A program made the position numbers and the translations under genes. This document shows positions 1 to 9,685 of a stretch of DNA of 64,000 bases, one piece after another. The stretch is from Curvularia sp. ZM96. Its lineage: Eukaryota; Ascomycota; Dothideomycetes; Pleosporales; Pleosporaceae. Within the stretch, counting starts at the first letter, position 1, and the number at the start of each line of letters is the position of its first letter. The stretch lies in contig JAJGBQ010000002.1 of NCBI GenBank assembly GCA_022457065.1, positions 3,410,001 to 3,474,000 on the forward strand, read 5' to 3'. A model generated the notes under the pieces. It made no database searches. It was not told where the DNA came from and worked only from the letters and a program-made list of their open reading frames with translations.

Positions 1-1
1 G

Positions 2-409
2 ACGGGAGAGAGACTTGCAACCAAGGCGGCAGCTGATAGTCTGTTTGACGTGTTCGCGACCAAATCTGCGGACGGGCTTGTGAAGGTTATCGCGGGGACG
101 CGCAGTGTAAAGGGTCAGTACGATATTCAGCTTAGTGGATTAAAGGGCGCGTCGGTCAGTGTTGCTACATATCGCATTGACTGGGCGGGGCCTGCGGGCG
201 AGATTGTGGCGCCCGTGGCGTTGGGTACGAGTACGGTGAACATTAGTAGTGGGATGGTGAGTGATATTCCTCTCTTCTGCTTCTTTTTTCTTCCTGGTAA
301 GGACCTGGATATGAAGATTGCTAACGTTTCATCTGAACAGATTACTATCGCAGTTGATCTGGCGACTAATGCAACCGCGTATGCGTATGAGATTTCTGGT
401 GCGAAGTAA
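2..409 (+). CDS. C-terminal end of a secreted glycoside hydrolase (GH39-like), 5' cut by window edge
   Basis: The frame is open from the first bases and stops at 407-409, so only the last ~108 residues of a larger gene are visible. I read exons 2-256 and 341-409. The 84-bp intron (257-340) has GTGAGT, a CTAAC branch site and ACAG; it is a multiple of three without a stop, so unspliced translation also stays open. The spliced tail resembles the small beta-sandwich that ends fungal GH39-like/beta-xylosidase proteins: a segment of the type VKVIAGTR, then a GEI.AP..LGT segment, and a final strand ending TAYAYEIS. That suggests a secreted carbohydrate-active enzyme, but the catalytic part lies outside the window, so family and substrate are inferred. 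Confidence 0.55.
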   Translation, partial: TGERLATKAAADSLFDVFATKSADGLVKVIAGTRSVKGQYDIQLSGLKGASVSVATYRIDWAGPAGEIVAPVALGTSTVNISSGMVSDIPLFCFFFLPGKDLDMKIANVSSEQITIAVDLATNATAYAYEISGAK

Positions 410-1183
410 TCAACTGTCACCACTCGCCTTGTTGTTGATTTCCATGCATAGAGTCCTAAGATGACCACGTTCTAGGATTCTTTATCTGAAGTATATAAAG
501 GCAGTCTCTGCAATCAATCGTCATCTTTCTATTCATGAATATACCTGTACGACAGTGGTTGACTTCCGCCCTACACATCAATTGTACCTGCATGTGATGT
601 GCTTGAGAACTGCATGAATACCTTCTTATATACTGTAGAGATATGAGATAATCAGCCTTGATGGAATACATATGTATCTGGTCATGAAAACGCTCACATC
701 TAGATTGAGGGCAAGTGAAAGCTAAGATACGCGAAGAAGCTAAAAGACCTTAAAGGGTTATACGTAGCGTTGATGAGTCACGGCAAGAACAAAATTAATG
801 CCATCACTCCAGCACTTGCTAGTGCGACGTTATGTCGTAATTTGTGCGAGTATGTGAGATATATTTATGGAGCAGAGTTTTACATAGTTATAGCAAACAG
901 TAATAGAACAGCAACTTATAGTAAGTATAGTTAGAAGAATAAAGTTAGTACTAGGACCCTCTAGTACTTGAATTATAGAGTTCTTAAAGACCTTATCTAG
1001 AAGCATAGACTCATGCGCGTACTTAACGAGATAGTAGAGTGGCGCGACGCCAACCGAAAGCTGTTGGGGGACCGCACAGACCACGTGTCCTCGTAGACTG
1101 ATGCCTTGCGCGCCCCATCTCGTCGTCGCTTTTTGATTCGACCTTGAAACATCGCAGACTTGGCAATCAGAAGTGAGAGGAGT
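410..1183. other. Intergenic, AT-rich
   Basis: No supportable gene. The part from about 690 to 1010 is AT-rich with many TA dinucleotides, as in RIP-decayed fungal repeats, but no repeat family or inverted ends could be recognised. Confidence 0.5.
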
Positions 1184-4100
1184 ATGAGCTCTCCATCAAG
1201 CTCCTCTGACGAGGGCAGCGACCACCATGTACGCCCCGAACTACGCCTCCTCGCCGCCGTCAAGAATGGCAAACTCGACGAAGTAATCGCCATTATTGAA
1301 GCTGCAAAAGAGAAGAACTCACCCACAGACCACCTCCTGCGCATCGGCCTTGTTCGTGCGGTCGAGTACGGAGAAGCATTTATTGCTGAATATCTGCTGA
1401 AAAACGGTGCGAAGCCAGACGGCGCGCCAAATAGGCGTCCCTCGCCATTGTTGAGGGCAGTTGAGACAAACCGAGTACATATTGTACGACTACTATTGCA
1501 TTATGGCGGGGATGTGGATATCGCAGATAAGCAGGGTCGGACAGCGCTGATGATAGCTGCGTGGAAGAATCATTGGCATACGCTGGATGAGCTACTGCGA
1601 AGGGGCGCCAATGTTAACAAGAAAGACAATAAGGGGCGGAACGTGCTGCACAACCTTGCAGCTGACGAAGACTGCATTTATGGGAGAGATGTTATCGATT
1701 TGCTACTGCGGCAGAATATTGCTATCGATGAGCCCGACGACTCTAGACGAAGCCCACTGCATTGGGCGGTATCGACGGGGAAGAAGGAGCTGTGCGAGAT
1801 GTTGATCACGAGACAGAGAGCACCGCGAGCAAACATCAATGCGAAGGAAAAGAAGGACAAAACGCCTCTGCATCTCGCTGTCGCGCATGGAAGAGAGGAC
1901 GTCGTAGGGCTGCTAATCCACTATGGCGCTGATATTACCGCGAAAAGCGACGGAGGCTGGACGGTGTTGCACAATGCTTGTCAGCAGGGCAGTGTTAAGA
2001 TTTTAAGGATGCTCCTGGATGCAGGTGCAGAGATCAATGCACAGCTGTTGAACGGGCAAACGCCGTTACATGAAGCGGTACATTCAGGCCATCTCGAAAT
2101 CGTCAAGGTGTTGCTTTCACACAAGGAGTGCAAACGCGCTGTGAAGGACACATTTGGGATAACGCCCTTCATTCGCGCGGCGCAGAAGAAGAACAAGGAC
2201 ATTGTCCACCTTCTAGCTCCGTTCAATCACGTGGAGACCTTGTCGGAAGATGCGTTGGGTGCGTGCAATGGTTTCAATGCAACAATAATCGACTTCGGCA
2301 ATTTCCCCGGTGGAAAATCAGTTCAGAAAAAAACTGTATACGGTACAGCTGCACAGTCGCTTGATATTGATAAAAGTTAACCCTCAAGCTAGAGATTTTG
2401 TACGAACGCGATCTGACAAACCCACAGAAACATGCGTATGATATTTTACCTAGACACAGGAAGGCTACCGACTTCAGGTGGATACATATCCCAACCAACA
2501 ACATAAGTTGGATCGAAGATCTCCTTGCTAAAGTGTTTATCGAAGAAGGTGCAGATGATGTGGAAAGCTACATGGATTTACAGCAATCATTGAGCTATCA
2601 GCATGGAGGGAAATTAGCACATTCTCGCTTCATGACACCTGCATGCCGAATCACTACACGCGCACAGAAGTCCGTAGATGATGAGCCTTCCGAAGATGCT
2701 ACCACTGAACAAGGACCGCCCGAAATCATCAATTCTCGGACTGATGTAGAATCTAAGACTGGCCGAGCAACAAAACCCGGGCGAAGAAACCCTTCACATC
2801 AAGTTTCCAACAGTAACATCTTCTTCTGTATGCCATACCTACACTACGAAACGGATAGCCGTCGTAGTGAAATGCAGGGCGCTATTAAGCGGGCCGAATT
2901 ATTAAAGAACGGAATCCACTCAACAAAAGCCATCACATACGATGAAATGATGATCCGGGCATACCTTGTCACGCAAAATTCCTCGCTTCACGTCCGCCGC
3001 ACTTTAGATCAATCCTTCTACCACAACATTGATACCCAAACTCGCGACCGGGACCAGGTCGTATATCGCTACCAATTGAAGCGTAACAAAGCAGACCGTA
3101 TAGATCCCAAAATTTTTATGGTCGATCAGCTATGGATGTGGACACTAGGCAAAGACTTAATTGTGACCAGCTTTCCGCAGCGCTGGCAACAAGCAAAGAA
3201 CGATCCGATGAATGTCCTCGATAACATAATCGAGACAATCACTTCGAGGCGCCGCGAACCAGTGCGCACCGTCCATGATCTAGCCATGACTATCACCGAG
3301 TGCTGTTTGGCCGTGTACGACCGCCTGTGCGTAGGCGACAACGCGTTCCAATTCCTTGATATGTTTGAATCGACTTTAGGCGACGCGACCGATCGCGGGG
3401 ACTTGCTATTTAAGGAATTCAGTGTTGCCTCTCTACAGGCATCGGCGTGGCTGCAACAAAGGCATCAGCGCCCAGACCGCATGCTCGAGCATGGCACGAA
3501 AGAAGCAGCAAGCACCAACATCTTTGAGCGCTCCCAACTCGTAGATCCTAGCTCAGATGCACTGTTCGTTGATAAGCTTCTCGATATCAGTCAGGAAACC
3601 ATGCTTCTAGCCGAAATAAAGGATATCCGTGATGAGCTGAACATGATGGCGATAATTTTTGAAACGCAGCGACAAGTTTTACCCGAGCTCGAGATGGTTA
3701 TTGCTGACATATACAGAGAGCAGCACAGAAGCCAACAGAGCATCAAGAAACCACTAAGGGAACAGCTAAGGAATATCGAAATGCGCATGAAGGAAATAGA
3801 AAGGATGGACAAGCAGGCGGAGCGCGTCTACATGTCCGTCATCGACCTACTCGACCTCAAGCAGAAGCAGGACGCGAACGCGTTCGAGGGCCGCATGGCT
3901 CGCAACCAAGCCGAAAGTACTGCGCGCCAAAGTCAAATCATCATGGTATTTACGATCGTTACTATCATTTTCCTACCCCTCAACTTCATTGCCGCCGTCT
4001 TTGCAATCAATATCCGCGAATTTCCTCGTGATCCAAATCAAGACGGTTCGCTACCTCTCGCCTACGTGTCTAAGTATACGTTCGGCGTCGGTTTCGCGGT

Positions 4101-4380
4101 TTCGGTGCCTATGATCGCGATTGCGCTTTCATTAGATGGAATAACCAAGTCCTTTAGTGAAATAAAGAGAGTCTGGAGGGAGAGATGGTCTAGACAGAGG
4201 ACTAAAAATGGAGTGAGGGATCAGGAGGACGGGCGGGAGCCAACGGATCTGGACTGGACTCTGCTAGCTGAGAGGCGGACATTATCAAACTCACATGCTT
4301 ACGAACACTGCGATCGCGTTAGCAGGGAAGACGGCCGGTCAGCTCCGGCCCTAGGGCCTCGCCATCGAATCAGTCTATGA
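1184..4380 (+). CDS. Ankyrin-repeat protein with C-terminal CorA-like two-TM domain
   Basis: Exons 1184-2342 and 2393-4380 give a 1,048-residue protein. The 50-bp intron (GTACAG...CTAG) joins two frames; the split Glu codon restores a continuous KTVYEILYERD-type linker, which is why I merge the two reading frames. The first ATG after the upstream stop is 1184. Residues ~20-350 carry about nine ankyrin repeats (TALMIAA, TPLHLAV, TPLHEAV types). A long middle region with the fungal features RWIHIPTNN and MVDQLWMW follows, then a helical part and two membrane segments (~900-925 and ~948-970) in CorA-like arrangement. The canonical Gly-Met-Asn after TM1 reads Ala-Ile-Asn here (~923-925). The family is known as ankyrin/CorA-like proteins of unknown transport role; magnesium transport should not be assumed. 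Confidence 0.85.
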
Positions 4381-4798
4381 CTTTGCCAGGGAGGTTCTCG
4401 CTGCAAGGCTGACGGCAGAGGCACTTGAGACTTTGCAGCAGCCCCCCGACAGCCAGGGCAGCAACAGGCCGTTCCATACGAATCGAAGGCAAAGCCACAG
4501 CAATGCTGCTATCACAGAAGGATAGACCACATGGAAACGCAGTAACATCCAGCGCATGGCGAGCCATCATCATTTCCTGCGATATGTATGGAAATATCGA
4601 CAGCACGAGGTCTCTGAGGGAGGCGGCTTGGGGGTAGGAGAGCTGGCAGAGCTCATCGCGAGCCTCCAGGAGTGGATAGCACAGAAGAACAGCGTCATTG
4701 CAAGCCAGAACCGGGTCATAGGGTACATTTGAAGCGCCCGCGCGTCGTTTCAAGCAGGGTGGCAGCATCTCTAGTATACCACCGAAGCACACCTCCAA
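4370..4798 (-). CDS. Doubtful hypothetical protein, 142 aa
   Basis: An uninterrupted minus-strand frame whose stop overlaps the end of the ankyrin/CorA gene by 11 bases. The translation is Leu/Ala/Cys-rich with few charged residues and a possible helical segment near MARHALDVTAF. It has no motif I recognise. It could be the decayed 3' part of a fungal regulator or chance coding in a GC-rich stretch. No intron or upstream exon could be added convincingly. Confidence 0.2.
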   Translation of the reverse strand: MEVCFGGILEMLPPCLKRRAGASNVPYDPVLACNDAVLLCYPLLEARDELCQLSYPQAASLRDLVLSIFPYISQEMMMARHALDVTAFPCGLSFCDSSIAVALPSIRMERPVAALAVGGLLQSLKCLCRQPCSENLPGKVID

Positions 4799-5976
4799 AT
4801 GTCAGGTTCGCTACCGCACGTGCATGGTATAACCCTCAAATATCATCGCCCTCCAAAAAATCTCAACGCCTCTCACGCAACCCTATGGCGGGAGCGAGTC
4901 GGTCACCCTCCCTGCTAACGGTGGCAAGCGCCACAGTCGGAACGCTGTCATTACCGTTAGATATCACGCATAATCATGCTTGCACACCTCATGCACTTCC
5001 ATTTTCGCACTAGCTTGATATCCCATAATGAAAGCAGCATCACTATTCTATCTCTATATTCTCCATCTGCCACTCGTTTAATATCTTAATCGACGACTTC
5101 GTGTCGGAATGATGGTCTCCAAAGATCCGTTTGCGGAGCTGAAACCATCTATCCATTAGTGAGATGGCCTCCGCGCTGCGGCATTGGGACTTGAGTGAAC
5201 GCGAGATTGCCCATAGCCGTCAGCGTGCCAACTGATTACGTGGCATTTGATCAGGCGGATGGGTGGACGTACGGATGCATCCGTAACAATACGCTCCGTC
5301 CTTGACCAATTACTATTGTACCCAGCCCCCTTGGTGGCACACCGCCGCATGAAGCACGCAGTATGCACAGCGATGTAGGCGATTTCACTCCGCGGGGCGT
5401 TCTCTCCAAATTGCATACCCTAAACCCTTAACGTCAATCTTTACTGTAACGGCACGAGCAAGAGTAGTCGGATCAGTATCGGTGGGAAGTGTCACTCAGA
5501 GGCATATGGGAGTGTGTGGGATAGCAGAAACACCTTAATTCGATAGACACTTATAGGCCTAATACCAAAGGAGATTAGAAATCTACTAGATAGAAGTAGA
5601 AGGAAGCCAGCCCTTGTATTAGCAGTATGTCTTTGACTCGGATCCGGTTCAGATTAATGTTGGCTGTTATCCAAAGTGGGCCTTATATAGTAAACTGTTA
5701 CACATCCTGTATAGTAGTCAAAGCTAGTGGGATCTTGGCAGAATGATCGCTTCAGTCTACTGATTGATTCGCTATATAGATACGTTAGTTAACCTTCTAT
5801 TAGTTCATATAATTCTATATCTTAGCTCAACCTATTATACATAGCCATCTTCAGTAGTGGGAAGACTACTAGAGTACTCGTCAGAAGTAAAACATATACG
5901 ATATCAAGAGTTCATCCCATAGTAACGTACCTTTCATTATTAGACAGAGGTGAGTGAAGATGCAAAAAGAAAGGTG
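4799..5976. other. Intergenic, partly RIP-like
   Basis: No gene seen. From about 5540 to 5950 the sequence is AT-rich with repeated TAGTAG and TATATAG strings, consistent with old repeat DNA. Short frames on both strands have no recognisable product. Confidence 0.4.
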
Positions 5977-6058
5977 CTCTCTAGCGGGGAACTGAACCCC
6001 AGTCTCTCGCGGATTATCACGTGGCAAACGGAAATACTGACTACTAAGTTACTAAGCC
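5977..6058 (-). pseudogene. Decayed tRNA-Asp copy
   Basis: On the minus strand this aligns base for base with the intact tRNA-Asp at 11823-11908. It keeps the T-loop region (GGTTCAGTTCC against GGTTCAATTCC), the CAGTATTTCCG stretch of the D-arm/anticodon stem and the 3' acceptor strand (CTAGAGA against CTGGAGA). The 5' acceptor strand no longer pairs with the 3' strand and the anticodon loop reads TTGCCA instead of TTGTCA. Similarity continues a little past the 5' end (GCCGTCTGCC against CGATCTGTCAC), so a locus was copied rather than only the mature tRNA. I judge it non-functional. Confidence 0.7.
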
Positions 6059-6706
6059 GTCTGCCATAATATCTGTTAAATTCTCTGCTCTAGGTTATAA
6101 ATTTCCGTTAATAGTTCTGCTTTAGTCACTACAGCCTAAGGTTAGGTTTCTGTTTTTGGGTGTACTAGACTTTTAAAAGTAGCTAATGTATCACCCCCTT
6201 GTATGTTGGGTTTCCTAGCGTATTAGTGGCGCTTATTGCCTTAAAGCAGCATCGCAGCGTTTAATTATTGGTGATAACTGGCTTAATTATTGTAAAGAGT
6301 CAAACGCCGCTTGGTGGATCTCGGTGCGTGATCATGAAACCACATGTTGCACTGAGGCGTTGTCGAACTGCCTGTCTGGGCGACGCTCGGGCCAATGGGA
6401 GAGCATGTTCCCCCTATCCACGTCTAGATATAAACCCTCCAATGAATAGCTAGTCGCTCCCATCGAAGAAAATCCTGTTGTATCCTCCACCTCCCCAGGA
6501 TTACCTTGCCTCCGACTAGTTGCTTTACCTCGCTTTGTAGCAATTTAGCGCTATCTCGCTTTAAGGTGTAATTCTTTGGTATGTACGCGTACTGTGCCCA
6601 CTACATAGTTGCTGATATTAGTTGTTGAGTTGATATTCCTACTAGACAGTCGAGTTGCGCGACTAAGATTCAGCCCCACTACTCTAGTTCAGCTCTGCAC
6701 GAAGCG
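6059..6706. other. Upstream region of the HET-ankyrin gene
   Basis: No gene. It includes the presumed promoter and 5' leader of the HET-ankyrin gene. No distinct TATA element or binding site could be assigned. Confidence 0.4.
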
Positions 6707-9685
6707 ATGCGTCTTTTACAACGCTGTCACACTGGTGAGATTGTTCTTACTCAGTTTGGCGATGAGGATATTCCTCCTTATGCGATACTTTCGCATACCT
6801 GGGGAGCGGATGCCGCAGAGGTCACCTTTGAAGACCTAACGAATGGCACTGGCAAGGATAAGCCTGGCTATAAGAAGATCCGGTTCTGTGCAGAACAGAC
6901 GAATCTGGATGGCTTGCAGTACTTTTGGATTGACACCTGTTGCATTGACAAGAGAAGCAGCACGGAGCTATCCGAAGCAATCAACTCAATGTATCGTTGG
7001 TACCAAGATGCCAATGTGTGCTACGCATATCTTGCCGATGTGCCTTCCAAAACCAAAATTCCAGGCAGCAGGTGGTTCTCCAGAGGATGGACCCTTCAAG
7101 AGTTGCTTGCGCCGTCAGAGGTAATATTTTTTGATGAGGAATGGAAAAATTTAGGGACTAGAACAAACCTTCGACAAAGCGTGTCCAACTGTACCAGTAT
7201 TCCTGAAGGCATCCTCTCTGGAAGCGATGACCTTGAAAAGACAAGCATTGCGCAAAGAATGTCATGGGCCGCAAAGAGGGAAACGAAAAGGCTCGAAGAT
7301 CGTGCCTATTGCTTGATGGGCATATTTGGTATCAACATGCCATTACTCTACGGAGAAGGAGAGAGAGCTTTCCTCAGACTTCAAGAGGAGATAATGAAGA
7401 TTTCAGATGACCACAGTCTCTTTGCATGGAGATCTTCTGACAATCGCGGCGGACTTCTAGCCACCTCTGCAGCCTCGTTCATGGACTCCCGCAACATCGT
7501 CCAATCCAATTCTTTCGACGCCTTTAACAGCCCTTTAACTATGAGCAGCAGAGGGATCTATTTGGAAGTCAGTTTCATGGGGAGGGGCCGCCAAGGACTT
7601 GGTCTTGCAATCCTTCATTGCAAAGAAAGAGGTGGAGATAAGTTGATTGCCATCTATGTAAGAGATTTGTTTTTGACGATGGAGAAGTTTTCAAGGGTTT
7701 GGAGTGAGGAGTTCGAAATGTTTGATCGAAGAAAATTCAAACGGTCGCAGTATCCTATAAGAAGGATATGTATCCAAACAGGGCGGCTGATATCGAAAAA
7801 CCCTCAGAATTGCGATGCCATTGCTCCATATATCTATCCTGATGAAGCACTCAAGGATTTGATGAGCTTCGGCGAGCCAAAGTCACTACTTCGTGCGGCA
7901 GAAAGAGGACAAGAGGAGGTTGTATGGTTGCTATTAACAAGGAGCGATGTGGAAGTCAACTTTGAAGATGAGCATGGCCTGACTGCATTAACACATGCGG
8001 TACTAGGAGGACATACGATGGTTGTCAGGATACTAATAGCTCGGAGTGATGTTGAGATTGACTCGAAGGATAAATATGGACTGACACCCCTATGGTGGGC
8101 GGCCTGGATGAAGAATGATGCCCTGGCTAAGGTGCTGCTTAAATCCGGCAAAATCGATGCCGACTCGCGTGATAGGTACGGTCAGACACTGCTATCATGG
8201 GCAGCTGAGAAAGGGCATAAAGGTATCGTCAACGTGCTACTTGATGAGGTCGCCGACGTAGAGTCTCAGCACGAGCGTGGTTTGACGCCGCTGTCGTTGG
8301 CAGCACAGTACGGACACGAAGAGATAGTTAAACTACTACTGAGCAGGGGTGAAGCCAACGTCAACTCCAAGGATGTAGGTGGCCGGACGCCACTGTCGTT
8401 GGCAGCCATGAAGGGGTGCGAGGCTGCTGTTAATATGCTACTCAATGAGGGCGCCGACCTAGAGTCTCAAGACGAGCTTGGTATCACGCCGCTTTTATAT
8501 GCCACTCAATGCAGAAACAAAGCAGTAGTTGATCTACTGCTGGAAAAAAGCATCGGCCTGAAGTCGAAGCGAAAAGACTATGATCACGAGCAACTATTAG
8601 TAGCAGCACGGTACGGACACGAAGAGATAGTCAAACTACTACTGAGCAGGGGTGAAGCCAACGTCAACTTCAAGGATGAGGGTGGCCGGACGCCGCTGTT
8701 ATGGGCGGCATTTGAAGGTCACCTCACCATAGTCGAGTGTCTACTTCGAGAAAATGCCGATGTCGATGCAGCAGCAGACTATGGTATTGGAAGAACAGCA
8801 CTACAGGCAGCCGCAGAAGGAGGCCATCTTGCTATAGTCGAACGGCTACTTCAAAAGAAGGCCAACGTCAATGCAGCAGCAGCAGGTACTGGAAGAACAG
8901 CACTACAGGCAGCAGCAGCAAGAGGTCATCTCGCTATCGTTGAACGGCTGCTCCAAGAGAAGGCTGATGTTAACGCTGCAGCAGCAGCAGATACTGGAAG
9001 AACAGCACTACAGGCAGCTGCAGAAGGAGGCCATATTGCTATAGTCGAACGGCTACTTCAAAAGAAGGCCAACGTCAATGCAGCAGCAGCAACACCTTAT
9101 GGGAAAACAGCACTGGAGGCAGCTGCAGAAGGAGGCTATCTTTTTATTGTTGAGCGGCTACTTCAAAAGAAGGCCAATGTGAAGGAATCAGCGGCGTTAC
9201 AGGTAGCTGCAGGAAAAGGCCATCTCGCTATCGTTGAGCGGCTACTTCAAGAGAAGGCTGATGTCAATGCAGGAGTAGAATCGGGATACGGTAGCAAAAC
9301 AGCACTACAGGCCGCTGCAGAAGGAGGCCATCTCGCTATCGTTGAGCAGCTACTTCAAAAGACCAATCAATTTAAAACAGCGGCAAGATACAGTGGGGGT
9401 AAAGCACTACATGCAGCAGCAGCAAGAGGCCACATCGCTATAGTCGAGCGGCTGCTCCAAGAAAAAGCCCATTTCAACGTCGTAGCAGTAGATGGGGGGG
9501 AAACAGCATTGCAGGTAGCAGCAGCAGGAGGTCATCTCGCTGTAGTCGAGCGGCTGCTTCAAGAGAAGGGTACTATCAATACGGCAGCGTCAGTCTATAC
9601 TAACGGGAGAGTAGCACTGCAAGCAGCCGTAGAAGGAGGCCATCTCGCAGTAGTAAAATGCCTTCAGAGGATGTGCACTGTATAG
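6707..9685 (+). CDS. HET-domain/ankyrin-repeat protein (heterokaryon-incompatibility type)
   Basis: Single exon, 992 residues, starting at the ATG that opens MRLLQ. The N-terminal HET domain (~25-165) shows its three conserved blocks: YAILSHTWG, FWIDTCCIDK and RGWTLQELLAP. After it come the AYCLMGIFGINMPLLYGEG segment and the DUF8212-like part usual in HET-E-type proteins. From ~386 on the protein is ankyrin repeats: about seven or eight diverged ones, then nine or ten nearly identical ones of GGHLAIVERLLQ type, the last cut short before the stop. HET domains trigger cell death after non-self recognition, with the repeat domain acting as sensor in known HET-R/D/E proteins (those use WD40). 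A role in allorecognition is inferred from architecture. Intact. Confidence 0.93.
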   Translation: MRLLQRCHTGEIVLTQFGDEDIPPYAILSHTWGADAAEVTFEDLTNGTGKDKPGYKKIRFCAEQTNLDGLQYFWIDTCCIDKRSSTELSEAINSMYRWYQDANVCYAYLADVPSKTKIPGSRWFSRGWTLQELLAPSEVIFFDEEWKNLGTRTNLRQSVSNCTSIPEGILSGSDDLEKTSIAQRMSWAAKRETKRLEDRAYCLMGIFGINMPLLYGEGERAFLRLQEEIMKISDDHSLFAWRSSDNRGGLLATSAASFMDSRNIVQSNSFDAFNSPLTMSSRGIYLEVSFMGRGRQGLGLAILHCKERGGDKLIAIYVRDLFLTMEKFSRVWSEEFEMFDRRKFKRSQYPIRRICIQTGRLISKNPQNCDAIAPYIYPDEALKDLMSFGEPKSLLRAAERGQEEVVWLLLTRSDVEVNFEDEHGLTALTHAVLGGHTMVVRILIARSDVEIDSKDKYGLTPLWWAAWMKNDALAKVLLKSGKIDADSRDRYGQTLLSWAAEKGHKGIVNVLLDEVADVESQHERGLTPLSLAAQYGHEEIVKLLLSRGEANVNSKDVGGRTPLSLAAMKGCEAAVNMLLNEGADLESQDELGITPLLYATQCRNKAVVDLLLEKSIGLKSKRKDYDHEQLLVAARYGHEEIVKLLLSRGEANVNFKDEGGRTPLLWAAFEGHLTIVECLLRENADVDAAADYGIGRTALQAAAEGGHLAIVERLLQKKANVNAAAAGTGRTALQAAAARGHLAIVERLLQEKADVNAAAAADTGRTALQAAAEGGHIAIVERLLQKKANVNAAAATPYGKTALEAAAEGGYLFIVERLLQKKANVKESAALQVAAGKGHLAIVERLLQEKADVNAGVESGYGSKTALQAAAEGGHLAIVEQLLQKTNQFKTAARYSGGKALHAAAARGHIAIVERLLQEKAHFNVVAVDGGETALQVAAAGGHLAVVERLLQEKGTINTAASVYTNGRVALQAAVEGGHLAVVKCLQRMCTV
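8309..8694 (+). repeat. 83-bp direct repeat pair inside the ankyrin region
   Basis: Bases 8309-8391 and 8612-8694 are almost identical (about 79 of 83 positions) and 303 bp apart, exactly 101 codons. Both encode the YGHEEIVKLLLSRGEANVN ankyrin unit. The repeats between them are diverged, so this is a local duplication or conversion of one unit rather than general ankyrin similarity. Confidence 0.9.
8716..9670 (+). repeat. Tandem near-identical ankyrin repeats (about 100-bp unit)
   Basis: Nine to ten consecutive units of roughly 84-108 bp within the HET-ankyrin gene, each beginning with a GGHLAIVERLL-type helix. Units alternate between QKKANVN and QEKADVN variants, suggesting expansion in pairs. 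Long identical nucleotide runs, for example between the units starting near 8822 and 9029, show recent duplication or gene conversion. Confidence 0.9.
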
